NCBI RefSeq assembly: GCF_007829875.1
Contig: NZ_VIWV01000001.1
Coordinates: 1,798,001 to 1,862,000 of the forward strand
From: Streptomyces capillispiralis
GTDB lineage: Bacteria; Actinomycetota; Actinomycetes; Streptomycetales; Streptomycetaceae
Length of the DNA: 64,000 bases
Direction: 5' to 3'
The position numbers and the translations under genes are program-made. Positions within the stretch are counted from its first letter, which is position 1. Each line of letters opens with the position of its first letter. The notes below the pieces were generated by a model. It made no database searches. It had not been told where the DNA came from and was given only the letters and a program-made list of their open reading frames with translations. Shown piece by piece: positions 47,762-57,372 of this stretch.

Positions 47762-48762
47762 ACGCGCAGCAGCCCCTCCCCCTCATCGGTGTCACCATGG
47801 GCGACGGCGCCGGTATCGGGCCCGAGGTGATCGTTCCCGCGGTGCTGGACGCCGCGACCCTCGGCCGCTGCCGGCCGGTGGTGATCGGTGACGCCGCACG
47901 GCTGCGGGAAGCGGCCCGGATCCTCGGGACCGACTGCGAGATCGTGACCGTCGAGGCGCCGGCCGCGGCCGAGTCCGTACCGGGCCGGATCAACGTCATC
48001 GACCTCGGTCTGCTGCCCGCGGACCTGCCCTGGGGCGTGCTGTCCACCGAGGCGGGCAACGCCGCCTACGAGTACATCCGGCTGGCCGCCCGGCTGGCCC
48101 TCGCGGGCGAGATCGACGGCATCTGCACCGCGCCCCTCAACAAGGAGGCGCTGCACGCCGCCGGGCACGTCTTCCCCGGGCACACCGAACTGCTCGCCCA
48201 CTTCACCGGGGTGGAGGAGGTGTCGATGATGCTGTCCACCGAGAAGGTGAAGGTCATCCACGTCACCACGCACATCGGTCTGATCGACGCCGTCAACCGG
48301 ATCGAGCCCGGCCTGGTCGAGCGGACCGTGCGCCGCGGCCACGAGGCGATGGTCCGGGCGGGGGTGCCCGAACCGGTCATCGGCGTGTGCGGCATCAACC
48401 CGCACGCGGGCGAGAACGGCCTGTTCGGGTACGGCGAGGAGGAGGAGAAGATCGTCCCGGCGCTGGAGACGGTGCGCCGCGACGGCATCGACGCCCGCGG
48501 CCCGCTCCCCGCCGACACGGCCTTCTTCCTGGCCTCCCGGGGCGACTACGACCTCATCGTGGCGATGTACCACGACCAGGGGCACGGCCCGGTGAAGGTG
48601 CTCGGCATCGAGGCGGGCGTCAACCTCACCGTCGGCCTGCCGGTGATCCGCACCTCCGTCGACCACGGCACCGCCTTCGACATCGCCGGTACCGGCAAGG
48701 CCGAGGCCGGTAGCATGATCGAGGCGCTGCGGCAGGCCGCCGAGATGTCCACCGCCCGCTGA
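47758..48762 (+). CDS. pdxA2: PdxA2-type 4-phospho-sugar-acid dehydrogenase
   Basis: A 334-residue member of the 4-hydroxythreonine-4-phosphate dehydrogenase family. Key motifs are GVTMGDGAGIGPEVI (about 11-25), CTAPLNKEALHAAGHVFPGHTELLA (about 123-147, with metal-site His), GINPHAGENGLFG (about 219) and AMYHDQGHGPVKVLG (about 267, two further histidines). In PdxA2/DtnK pairs it oxidises 4-phospho-D-threonate or -erythronate, with decarboxylation to dihydroxyacetone phosphate. GTG 47758 overlaps the kinase stop (GTGA). Its location next to the kinase, and not with pyridoxine genes, supports a sugar-acid rather than vitamin B6 role. Confidence 0.93.
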   Translation: MNAQQPLPLIGVTMGDGAGIGPEVIVPAVLDAATLGRCRPVVIGDAARLREAARILGTDCEIVTVEAPAAAESVPGRINVIDLGLLPADLPWGVLSTEAGNAAYEYIRLAARLALAGEIDGICTAPLNKEALHAAGHVFPGHTELLAHFTGVEEVSMMLSTEKVKVIHVTTHIGLIDAVNRIEPGLVERTVRRGHEAMVRAGVPEPVIGVCGINPHAGENGLFGYGEEEEKIVPALETVRRDGIDARGPLPADTAFFLASRGDYDLIVAMYHDQGHGPVKVLGIEAGVNLTVGLPVIRTSVDHGTAFDIAGTGKAEAGSMIEALRQAAEMSTAR

Positions 48763-48787
48763 ACCGACGTACCGCGAAGGACACTTG

Positions 48788-49594
48788 ATGCCGCCCAACG
48801 GATCCCAGGCTCGGCGCGAGGAGATCCTCCGACTCGCCACCACCACCGGCCTGGCCAGCGTCGAGGAGCTGTCACGGCACTTCGGCGTGACCGCCTCCAC
48901 CATCCGCCGTGACCTCGCCCGGCTCACCGCGGACGGCCGGCTCGCCCGCACCTACGGCGGGGCGATGGCGCTGACCGCGCATCCGGAGGCGTCGCTGCGC
49001 CAGCGCACCACGGAGGCGTACGCGCAGAAGCGGGCGATAGCCCGCTGGGCGGCGGCACAGGTCCAGCCGGGCGAGACGGTCCTGCTGGACGCCGGGTCGA
49101 CGGTCGGGGCGCTGGCGCACGAGCTGCGCACGGCGCGGGACCTGACCGTCGCCACCACCGGTCTGACCGCGCTGCACGAGCTGGCCGACGTGGAATCCGT
49201 CCACGTGGAGTGCCTCGGCGGGACGCTGCGCCCGCTCAGCCAGGCCTTCGTCGGCCCGCTGACCGAGGCGGCGCTGGAGCGGATGACGTTCGACCGGGTC
49301 TTCCTGTCCGCGGACGGGGTGACGGCGGACGGCGGGATCTGCGAGGCGGACCTGCGCCAGACCCGCCTCAAGGAGCTGATGGCCCGCCGGGCCGCCCACG
49401 TCTACGTCCTGGCCCACGCGGCGAAACTGGGCCGGGCCCCGTTCCACGCGTGGGCCACGCTGCCGTCCGGCTGGACGCTGGTCACGGACACCGCGGCGAC
49501 GGACGCCGACGTGGCGGCGTTCACCGCGCGCGGTACGCGGGTGGTGCTGGCGGAGCCGGCGGACGAACCGGCGCCGGCGGCGGGCGAGGACTGA
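48788..49594 (+). CDS. DeoR/GlpR-family transcriptional regulator
   Basis: A 268-residue DeoR-type repressor. The N-terminal HTH (about 7-60) reads RREEILRLA..TTGLASVEELSRHFGVTASTIRRDLARL, then RTYGGAM. The C-terminal effector domain has the phosphate-sugar-binding LDAGSTVGALAHEL (about 95), TTGLTALHEL, CLGGTLRPLSQAFVGPL (about 136) and FLSADGVTADGGICEADL (about 170). Ligands are normally phosphorylated sugars. It is transcribed 25 bases after the pdxA2-like gene, likely in the same operon, and probably controls both arms of the divergon. ATG 48788 has an AAGGA ribosome site; the in-frame TTG before it was not used. Confidence 0.93.
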   Translation: MPPNGSQARREEILRLATTTGLASVEELSRHFGVTASTIRRDLARLTADGRLARTYGGAMALTAHPEASLRQRTTEAYAQKRAIARWAAAQVQPGETVLLDAGSTVGALAHELRTARDLTVATTGLTALHELADVESVHVECLGGTLRPLSQAFVGPLTEAALERMTFDRVFLSADGVTADGGICEADLRQTRLKELMARRAAHVYVLAHAAKLGRAPFHAWATLPSGWTLVTDTAATDADVAAFTARGTRVVLAEPADEPAPAAGED

Positions 49595-49649
49595 GGGGCG
49601 GTCCCGCGCGGGGCGGCACCGGCCCCCTCCTCCCGGGAGCCGGAGGCCG

Positions 49650-50282
49650 TCACCCGTGCCGCACGAGGTCCCCGAGGGCGATGTTGAGTGCGAGGACGTT
49701 CACGCGGGGTTCGCCCAGGAAGCCCAGGGTCCGGCCCTCCACGTGGTCCTCGACCAGCTGCTCCACCCGGGCGACGGGCAGGCCGTTGCGCGCGGCGACG
49801 CGGTGGACCTGGAGCCGCGCGTAGGCCGGGGAGATGTGCGGGTCGAGGCCGGAGCCGGAGGAGGTGACCGCGTCGGCGGGGACCTGCGAGGCCCTGACCG
49901 GATGGCCGGGCACCGAGTTCTCCTCGACGACCCGCGCCTTCGCCTCCTGCACCCACCGGAGCAGCTCCGGGTCGTCGGCGGAACGGTTGGTCGCGCCGGA
50001 CAGGAGCAGCCGGTACCGCGTGTTGGCCGAGTTCTCCCCCAGCCCCCGGGCCGGGCGGGGCTGGAAGTGGTCCAGGCCGAAGCCCTGCTGGCCGATCAGG
50101 GAGGAGCCGACGACCGTGCCGTGCGCCTCGATCCGCGATCCGTTCGCCTCGTCGTGAAAGAGCGCCTGCGCCGCACCGGTGACGGCCAGCGGATAGAGGA
50201 CGCCGGTGAGAAGGGTCAGGGCGAGCAGCGCGCGCAGTCCCGCGCCCAGCGGCCGGCCGGTGGTGCGGAGGAAGTCGTTCAT
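49650..50282 (-). CDS. kdpC: Potassium-transporting ATPase subunit KdpC
   Basis: A 210-residue single-span membrane protein. One hydrophobic helix lies at residues 13-38 (LGAGLRALLALTLLTGVLYPLAV), followed by the extracytoplasmic domain with GSSLIGQQGF, HFQPRPA, TSSGSGLDPHISPAYA (about 141-156) and the terminal LGEPRVNVLALNIAL. KdpC stabilises the KdpFABC complex and increases its K+ affinity. It is last in the leftward operon, six bases from kdpB. No sensor kinase KdpD or regulator KdpE follows within the window; the next gene is an unrelated convergent deoR gene. Confidence 0.97.
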   Translation of the reverse strand: MNDFLRTTGRPLGAGLRALLALTLLTGVLYPLAVTGAAQALFHDEANGSRIEAHGTVVGSSLIGQQGFGLDHFQPRPARGLGENSANTRYRLLLSGATNRSADDPELLRWVQEAKARVVEENSVPGHPVRASQVPADAVTSSGSGLDPHISPAYARLQVHRVAARNGLPVARVEQLVEDHVEGRTLGFLGEPRVNVLALNIALGDLVRHG

Positions 50283-50288
50283 GGTCCT

Positions 50289-52418
50289 TCACCCGATCCC
50301 GGGGATCGAAGAGACGATCAGGTCGATGAGCTTGATGCCGGCGAAGGGGGCGATCAGCCCGCCGAGGCCGTAGACGGTGAGGTTGCGGCGCAGCATCCGG
50401 TCGGCGCCGACCGGCCGGTAGCGCACGCCCTTCAGGGCCAGCGGCACCAGGGCGACGATGACCAGGGCGTTGAAGACGACGGCCGAGAGGATCGCGGAGT
50501 CCGGTGAGGACAGCCGCATGACGTTCAGCCTGTCCAGGCCCGGGTGGACGGTGGCGAACAGCGCCGGGATGATCGCGAAGTACTTGGCGACGTCGTTGGC
50601 GAGGGAGAACGTCGTCAAGGCGCCCCGGGTGATGAGCAGTTGCTTGCCGATCCCGACGATCTCGATCAGCTTGGTCGGGTCGGAGTCGAGGTCGACCATG
50701 TTGCCGGCCTCCTTGGCGGCCGACGTCCCGGTGTTCATGGCCACGCCGACGTCGGCCTGTGCGAGCGCGGGGGCGTCGTTGGTGCCGTCGCCGGTCATCG
50801 CGACCAGCTTGCCGCCCGCCTGCTCCTGTTTGATCAGGGCCAGTTTGTCCTCGGGAGTGGCCTCGGCGAGGAAGTCGTCGACGCCGGCCTCTTGCGCGAT
50901 AGCCCCGGCCGTCAGCGGGTTGTCACCGGTGATCATGACGGTTCTGATGCCCATGCGGCGCAGCTCGTCGAACCGCTCCCGCATCCCCTGCTTGACGACG
51001 TCCTTGAGGTGGACGACGCCGAGGACGCGGGCGCCGCCGGTGTCCTCGACGGCGACCAGCAACGGGGTGCCGCCCGTCGCGGAGACACGGGCGACGATCC
51101 GGTCCGCGTCCGCGGCGACCGTGCCGCCCCGCTCCCTCACCCAGGCGGTGACCGAACCGGCCGCCCCCTTGCGCACCTTGCGGCCGTCCACGTCCACCCC
51201 GGACATCCGGGTCCGCGCGCCGAAGGCGATCCACCGGGCGCCGCTCAGCTCGTCCCGGTGCCGCTCCGGCAGCCCGTACGCCTCCTGGGCGAGGACGACG
51301 ACGGAACGGCCCTCCGGCGTCTCGTCGGCCAGCGACGACAGCTGCGCGGCGTCCGCCACCTCGGTCTCCGTGACGCCTCGCACCGGCACGAACTCGGAGG
51401 CCCGGCGGTTGCCGAGGGTGATGGTGCCGGTCTTGTCCAGCAGCAGCGTGGAGACGTCGCCGGCGGCCTCGACCGCACGGCCCGACACGGCCAGCACGTT
51501 GCGCCGCACCAGACGGTCCATGCCCGCGATGCCGATCGCGGGGAGCAGGGCGCCGATGGTGGTCGGGATCAGGCACACCAGCAGGGCGACCAGCACCACC
51601 AGGGACAGCCGGGTGCCGGCGTGGTCGGCGAAGACCGGCAGTGTGGCGCAGGCCAGCAGGAAGACGACGGTCAGCGACGCCAGCAGGATGTTCAGCGCGA
51701 CCTCGTTGGGCGTCTTCTGCCGGGCGGCTCCCTCCACCAGCCCGATCATCCGGTCGATGAAGGTCTCACCGGGCTTCGTCGTGATCCTGACGACGATGCG
51801 GTCGGAGAGGACCTTGGTGCCGCCGGTGACCGCCGAGCGGTCGCCGCCGGATTCGCGGATGACCGGCGCCGACTCACCGGTGATGGCCGACTCGTCCACC
51901 GCCGCGACCCCCTCGACGACGTCGCCGTCGCCGGGGATCACGTCCCCGGCCTCGCAGACCACACGGTCACCGATGCGCAGCCCGGTGCCGGGGACCCGCT
52001 CCTGCGAGCCGTCGTCGCGCAGCCGGCGGGCGACCGTGCCGGACGTGGCCCGGCGCAGGGTGTCGGCCTGCGCCTTGCCCCGCCCCTCGGCGACCGCCTC
52101 GGCGAGGTTGGCGAAGAGCACCGTCAGCCAGAGCCAGGCGCTGATCGTCCAGCCGAACCCGTCACCGGGTTCCGTCAGGGAGAACACGGTGGTCAGCACG
52201 GCCCCGGCCCACACCACGAACATCACGGGCGACCTGGCCATCACCCGCGGATCGAGTCCGCGGAACGCGTCCGGCAGCGCCCCGGCCAGGTGCCGGGGGG
52301 CGAAGAGGCCGGCCGCGGTGCGCGGTGGGGAGGGCCGGCGGCCGGTGCGGGCGTCGCCGTGCGGTGCGCGCCCGGTGGTGGACGGGGAGTCCTGCGGCTT
52401 CTGTGTACGGGTGGTCAT
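50289..52418 (-). CDS. kdpB: Potassium-transporting P-type ATPase KdpB
   Basis: A 709-residue P1-type ATPase. The phosphorylation site is in [14 protein letters not shown] (Asp near residue 334), with the TGES-type actuator motif [13 protein letters not shown] (about 173-185) and the hinge [21 protein letters not shown]. The nucleotide domain contains a KGAAGSV segment. A polar N-terminal extension of about 60 residues is typical of actinomycete KdpB. ATG 52418 overlaps the kdpA stop (ATGA). KdpB hydrolyses ATP to drive high-affinity K+ import through KdpA. An upstream in-frame extension to 53444 belongs to another frame of kdpA. Confidence 0.97.
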   Translation of the reverse strand: MTTRTQKPQDSPSTTGRAPHGDARTGRRPSPPRTAAGLFAPRHLAGALPDAFRGLDPRVMARSPVMFVVWAGAVLTTVFSLTEPGDGFGWTISAWLWLTVLFANLAEAVAEGRGKAQADTLRRATSGTVARRLRDDGSQERVPGTGLRIGDRVVCEAGDVIPGDGDVVEGVAAVDESAITGESAPVIRESGGDRSAVTGGTKVLSDRIVVRITTKPGETFIDRMIGLVEGAARQKTPNEVALNILLASLTVVFLLACATLPVFADHAGTRLSLVVLVALLVCLIPTTIGALLPAIGIAGMDRLVRRNVLAVSGRAVEAAGDVSTLLLDKTGTITLGNRRASEFVPVRGVTETEVADAAQLSSLADETPEGRSVVVLAQEAYGLPERHRDELSGARWIAFGARTRMSGVDVDGRKVRKGAAGSVTAWVRERGGTVAADADRIVARVSATGGTPLLVAVEDTGGARVLGVVHLKDVVKQGMRERFDELRRMGIRTVMITGDNPLTAGAIAQEAGVDDFLAEATPEDKLALIKQEQAGGKLVAMTGDGTNDAPALAQADVGVAMNTGTSAAKEAGNMVDLDSDPTKLIEIVGIGKQLLITRGALTTFSLANDVAKYFAIIPALFATVHPGLDRLNVMRLSSPDSAILSAVVFNALVIVALVPLALKGVRYRPVGADRMLRRNLTVYGLGGLIAPFAGIKLIDLIVSSIPGIG

Positions 52419-54079
52419 CACGCCAGTCCTTCGGCGAGCGGGCCCAGGGCGAGGGCGGGGAAGTAGGTGAGTCCGGCGACGATCAGGACGGCGCCCGCCA
52501 ACAGGCCGGAGAACAGCGGTTTGTCGGTGCGCAGGGTGCCCGCGGTGACGGGGACCGGCCGCTGCCCGGCGAGCGATCCGGCCAGAGCCAGGACGAAGAC
52601 CATGGGCAGGAAGCGGCCGAGCAGCATCGCGAGTCCGGTCGTGGTGTTGTACCAGTCGGTGTCGGCGTTCAGGCCGGCGAAGGCCGAGCCGTTGTTCTGG
52701 GCGGCGGACGTGAAGGCGTAGAGCACCTCGGAGAAGCCGTGCGCGCCGGAGTTGAGCACCGAGTGCGGTGGTGTCGGCAGAGCCAGGGAGGCGGCGGTGA
52801 GCACCAGCACCAGCGCCGGGGTGATCAGGAGGTAGCAGGCGGCGAGCTTCATCTCCCGCGGGCCGATCCTCTTCCCCAGGTACTCGGGGGTGCGGCCGAC
52901 CATCAGGCCGGCGACGAACACCGCGACGACCGCCATCACCAGCATGCCGTAGAGGCCGGAGCCCACGCCCCCGGGCGCGACCTCGCCCAGCATCATGCCG
53001 AGCAGGGTGATCCCGCCGCCCAGGCCGGTGAGGGAGGAGTGGGAGGCGTCCACCGCGCCGGTCGAGGTGAGCGTCGTCGACACCGCGAAGACCGACGAGC
53101 CGCCGATGCCGAAGCGCACCTCCTTGCCCTCCATCGCACCGCCCGCGGCCTGCGGGACGGGGCCGTGGTGGGCGAACTCGGTCCACATCATCAGGGCCAC
53201 GAAGCCCAGCCAGATGGTGACCATCGTGGCGAGGACGGCGTGGCCCTGTCTGACCGAGCCGACCATCACGCCGAAGGTGCGGGTCAGCGAGAAGGGGATG
53301 ACGAGGATCAGGAAGATCTCGAAGAGGTTGGTGAAGGGCGTCGGGTTCTCGTACGGGTGGGCGCTGTTGGCGTTGAAGTAGCCGCCGCCGTTGGTGCCCA
53401 GCACCTTGATGGCCTCCTGGGAGGCGACCGCGCCGCCGTTCCACTGCCGGGCGCCGCCCGTGAACTGGCCCACCTCGTGGATCCCCGAGAAGTTCTGCAC
53501 GACACCGCAGGCGACCAGCACCAGGGCGGCGACGGTCGCGGCGGGCAGCAGGATCCGCACGGTGCCGCGCACCAGGTCGGTCCAGAAGTTGCCGAGTTCA
53601 CCGGTGCGGGAGCGGGCGAAGCCGCGCACCAGCGCGACGGCCACCGCCATGCCGACGGCCGCGGAGAGGAAGTTCTGCACGGCCAGCCCGGCGGTCTGGA
53701 CGACGTGCCCCATGGTCTGTTCACCGGCGTACGACTGCCAGTTGGTGTTGGTCACGAAGGACACGGCCGTGTTGAACGACTGCGCCGGGCCGACCGCGCC
53801 GAAGCCGAGGGATCCGGGCAGGACGCCCTGCGTCCGTTGCAGCAGGTACAGGAGGAGGACACCGGCGGCCGAGAAGGCGAGGACCCCGCGCAGATAGGCG
53901 GGCCAGGTCAGCTCGGCGTCGGGGTCGGCACCGATGCCCCGGTAGATCCACCTCTCCACCCGCAGATGCCGGCGGGAGGAATAGACCCGGGCCATGTAGG
54001 CGCCGGCGGGGGCATGGACGAGGGCCAGCGCGCCCGTCAGGGCGAGGAGTTGGAGCACGCCGGCGAGTACGGGACCCAT
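52418..54079 (-). CDS. kdpA: Potassium-transporting ATPase channel subunit KdpA
   Basis: A 553-residue polytopic protein with about ten helices and four selectivity-filter-like loops, e.g. [13 protein letters not shown] (about 109), [20 protein letters not shown] (about 228) and [12 protein letters not shown] (about 464). The N-terminal [22 protein letters not shown] is the usual first helix of the family. It binds and translocates K+. ATG 54079 lies 8 bases from the kdpF stop. The operon order F-A-B-C is standard for actinomycetes. Confidence 0.97.
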   Translation of the reverse strand: MGPVLAGVLQLLALTGALALVHAPAGAYMARVYSSRRHLRVERWIYRGIGADPDAELTWPAYLRGVLAFSAAGVLLLYLLQRTQGVLPGSLGFGAVGPAQSFNTAVSFVTNTNWQSYAGEQTMGHVVQTAGLAVQNFLSAAVGMAVAVALVRGFARSRTGELGNFWTDLVRGTVRILLPAATVAALVLVACGVVQNFSGIHEVGQFTGGARQWNGGAVASQEAIKVLGTNGGGYFNANSAHPYENPTPFTNLFEIFLILVIPFSLTRTFGVMVGSVRQGHAVLATMVTIWLGFVALMMWTEFAHHGPVPQAAGGAMEGKEVRFGIGGSSVFAVSTTLTSTGAVDASHSSLTGLGGGITLLGMMLGEVAPGGVGSGLYGMLVMAVVAVFVAGLMVGRTPEYLGKRIGPREMKLAACYLLITPALVLVLTAASLALPTPPHSVLNSGAHGFSEVLYAFTSAAQNNGSAFAGLNADTDWYNTTTGLAMLLGRFLPMVFVLALAGSLAGQRPVPVTAGTLRTDKPLFSGLLAGAVLIVAGLTYFPALALGPLAEGLA

Positions 54080-54087
54080 CGGCGTGC

Positions 54088-54177
54088 TCAGAACCTCTCC
54101 GGGAAGAGCAGGGCGAGGACGAGAAGGCCCAGCAGGGCGACGGCCACGATCAGGCCGACGGTGTAGGCGGCGGTCAC
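54088..54177 (-). CDS. kdpF: KdpF small membrane subunit
   Basis: A 29-residue single-span peptide ([19 protein letters not shown] then [10 protein letters not shown]). It starts at GTG 54177, which overlaps the stop of an even smaller upstream peptide gene (GTGA), and ends eight bases before kdpA. KdpF is a known stabiliser of the Kdp complex in bacteria. It is too short for automatic gene finders that use long cut-offs. The length and composition match actinomycete KdpF. Confidence 0.9.
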   Translation of the reverse strand: MTAAYTVGLIVAVALLGLLVLALLFPERF

Positions 54178-54257
54178 AGCTTCGTCACCCCCTTGGCGAC
54201 GAGTGCCACCAGCGTGAAGACCGCGAGGACGGTGACGACGAAGGCCGGATCGGCCAT
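54174..54257 (-). CDS. 27-residue single-span peptide upstream of kdpF
   Basis: ATG 54257 follows AGGAG at normal spacing. It encodes [18 protein letters not shown] then LVAKGVTKL (27 residues) with one hydrophobic helix and two lysines at the end. Its stop is fused to the kdpF start, so it is translated in the same operon. I do not recognise a named family; it looks like a second KdpF-like subunit or a leader peptide controlling kdp translation. Codon usage and the ribosome site are convincing. Confidence 0.8.
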   Translation of the reverse strand: MADPAFVVTVLAVFTLVALVAKGVTKL

Positions 54258-54335
54258 CGTGAGCTCCTGGGATGATGTGCGGAGGGAAACGGACGCGTCC
54301 CAGGAAAGCCCCTCCACGGCCGGAAACGACCGCCG

Positions 54336-54450
54336 TTGACGTCTCTCTTACGGCGGTCCCTCCGCCTTTGACGGGGTCCTTACGGTCTTCCGTCCCGTCG
54401 TTGACGCGACCCTTACGGCGTTCCCTCCCGCCTTGACGGCTCCCTTACGG
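54336..54450. promoter_or_regulatory. Four direct repeats upstream of the kdp operon
   Basis: TTGACG-N5-CTTACGG occurs four times, starting at 54336, 54368, 54401 and 54433 (spacing 32, 33, 32). On the kdp strand this reads CCGTAAG-N5-CGTCAA. The two hexamer-like halves are similar (CGTAAG/CGTCAA), as in tandem sites of OmpR-type response regulators. KdpE, the usual kdp regulator, belongs to that family, making it the prime candidate binder. Confidence 0.75.
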
Positions 54451-54473
54451 CGGCCACTCCCCCGGGCCCGTGC

Positions 54474-55397
54474 TCACCGGTCGCGGCGGGCGGCCCAGAC
54501 GCTGCGCCGGGTGCGCACCGCGAGGTCGTCCCGGCGCAGGATGCTGTGCGGGCCGTCGGTGTCGAGCAGCCGGTCGAGGGCGGCCAGGTCCTCGGGCGCG
54601 AGCGTGCCGGCGACGCCGTCGCGCAGGCGGCGCAGGCCGCCGAGGGCGTAGGCGCCGACCGACGCGTCGCGGGCGCCCTCGATGTGCACGGTGAGGGTGC
54701 GTTCGCCGGCCAGGGTGAATCCGGCGGCGGTCAGCTTCGGTCCCCAGTCGGCGCCGCGGTGGGGCAGGTGCCCGGCGTGGCGGTGCTCGCCCGCGCGGTG
54801 GCAGCGCTCCTCCAGGCCGGGCCGGTCCTCGGGGGCGTTCTCGGGGAGGAAGCGGGGGAAGCCCGCCAGTTCGACGACCGCGCACAGTCCGCCGGGGGCG
54901 AGGACGTCGTGGACGGCGCGCAGCGCGCGGCCGGGATCGGCCAGGTGGTGCAGCGAGGCGGAGGCCCACACCAGGTCCGGGGTGCCGAGGCCGGGCCAGT
55001 CGGGGTCGTCGAGGTCGGCCCGCAGGGTGCGCACCCGCTCGGCCGCGCCCCGGGCCTCCGCCTTCTCTCGCAGGCGGCGCAGGTGCGCGGCCGAGGAGTC
55101 GACCGCGGTGACGTGCGCCCCGGGGAAGCGGTCGAGGAGGGCGAAGGTGCCCGCCCCGGTCCCGCAGCCCAGGTCCACAATGCGGCGCGGGGGCGTCTCG
55201 ACGGGCAGCCACCCGGTGATGGCGTCGAGGTGTCCGGCCAGGACCTCGGCGTCCAGGTCGAGGAGTTCGGCCTGATCACCGGCGCGGTGCCGGTGGTCGT
55301 GGTCGTGGTCGTGGTCGCCGTCGTGGTCGTGGCGACCGTGGTCGTGGTCGTGGTCGTGGTGGGCGGGGTGGGGCGTGGGCGGGGGTGTGCTGGTCAT
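54474..55397 (-). CDS. Class I SAM methyltransferase with His/Asp-rich N-terminal tail
   Basis: A 307-residue methyltransferase. The SAM-binding motif I is RRIVDLGCGTGAGTFALL (about 72-89), followed by VTAVDSSAAHLRRL (about 97) and GTPDLVWASASLHHLADPG (about 140). Residues 11-38 are almost only His and Asp (HHDHDHDHGRHDHDG and continuing), encoded by a GTGGTC-type microsatellite (55290-55368 on the top strand); this could bind Ni, Co or Zn. No arsenite- or mercury-type cysteines are visible. It is monocistronic, reading toward kdp but 216 bases from it. The acceptor is unknown. Confidence 0.9.
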   Translation of the reverse strand: MTSTPPPTPHPAHHDHDHDHGRHDHDGDHDHDHDHRHRAGDQAELLDLDAEVLAGHLDAITGWLPVETPPRRIVDLGCGTGAGTFALLDRFPGAHVTAVDSSAAHLRRLREKAEARGAAERVRTLRADLDDPDWPGLGTPDLVWASASLHHLADPGRALRAVHDVLAPGGLCAVVELAGFPRFLPENAPEDRPGLEERCHRAGEHRHAGHLPHRGADWGPKLTAAGFTLAGERTLTVHIEGARDASVGAYALGGLRRLRDGVAGTLAPEDLAALDRLLDTDGPHSILRRDDLAVRTRRSVWAARRDR

Positions 55398-55518
55398 GCC
55401 GTCACGGTAGGGGCGTCCCGCGCGGGCACCGCGGCCGTTTTCCGTCTGCGCAAGGCGATGGCCGTGGGGGCTGCGCGACGCGCAAGGCGGGCGGTGGTGC
55501 CGTCGCCGGTGCGGCCTC

Positions 55519-56088
55519 TCAGTCGTCGCCGTCCGGGCGGTGGCCGCGTCGGGCGTCGCGGTCGAAGATGCCCAGAATCTCGCACGGGCCGCCCTCGGCT
55601 CCGATCGCGTGCGGCAGCATCGTGGGGAACTCGGCGGCCTGGTTGGTCTCGACGCGGATGCGCCGGTTGCCGAGCATCAGGACCGCGGTGCCGGACAGGA
55701 CGACCAGCCATTCACGGCCCGCGTGGGCGCGCATGCGGGCGGGGTTGTCGGGGGGCGGCTCGGTCATCCGCCGGCGCACGACCGACATGCCCGGGTCGCC
55801 CTTCACGGGCCAGCGCATCGATCCGCGCGCGGCGTCGATCATCGGACTCGTGACGACGTCGTCCGAGGCGGTCTCGACGAGCTGGTCCAGCGTGGTGTCC
55901 AGGGCGCGGGCCAGCGTGACCAGGCTGTCCAGCGCCAGCCGGCGCCGGCCGTTCTCGATGCGGCTGAGCGTGGAGGGACTGAGCCGGGCGCGCACGGCCA
56001 GCTCCTCCAGGGACCAGCCCTGCGCCACCCGCAGGGCGCGGATCCGCTTGCGCACCAGGCCGTCCAGATCGCCATCGTCTTGCGTCAT
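55519..56088 (-). CDS. XRE-family regulator with C-terminal cupin
   Basis: A 189-residue regulator. The HTH is at residues 12-66 (RKRIRALRVAQGWSLEELAVRA, SPSTLSRIENGRRRLALDSLVTLARAL). From about 110 a cupin domain follows (MRAHAGREWLVVLSGTAVLML, then RVETNQAAEFPTMLPHAIGAEGGPCEIL). Such XRE-cupins sense a small ligand and repress a neighbouring, usually divergent, transporter or enzyme gene. Here the divergent position holds only the low-complexity region described below, which suggests loss of the original target. ATG 56088 has no clear ribosome site. Confidence 0.9.
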   Translation of the reverse strand: MTQDDGDLDGLVRKRIRALRVAQGWSLEELAVRARLSPSTLSRIENGRRRLALDSLVTLARALDTTLDQLVETASDDVVTSPMIDAARGSMRWPVKGDPGMSVVRRRMTEPPPDNPARMRAHAGREWLVVLSGTAVLMLGNRRIRVETNQAAEFPTMLPHAIGAEGGPCEILGIFDRDARRGHRPDGDD

Positions 56089-56213
56089 GAGCAACACCGT
56101 ATGCCATGGGCGCAAAGTGCGCTTAGCGTCGGCCCCGGAGGCGACGGACCCGGTCCGGCCTCCGAGCCCCCGCACGCCCTCGGTGAGAGGACCCCATGAG
56201 CACCCCGACCGGC

Positions 56214-56259
56214 GGACGGGGACGCGGACGGGGACGGGGACGCGGACGGGGACGCGGAC
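56214..56259. repeat. GGACGN hexamer microsatellite
   Basis: Seven and a half consecutive GGACGG/GGACGC hexamers. They lie just after ATG 56196, which has a GAGAGGA ribosome site, in the position where an XRE-cupin target gene would start. The resulting reading frame (to 56423) is an Arg/Gly run of no family resemblance, so the repeat may have expanded into and destroyed a gene start. Confidence 0.8.
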
Positions 56260-56385
56260 TCTGGGGGCGTCGCCTCCCGGCAGGGGCCGGGTCCGCGCCG
56301 TACGGGTGCCGGGGCCGGCGTCGACGGGTGACCCCGGCCGGCCGGTCCGGGGCCACGACGCCCGCCTGCCGTCGGCGTGCGGCGG

Positions 56386-57372
<987 letters not shown>

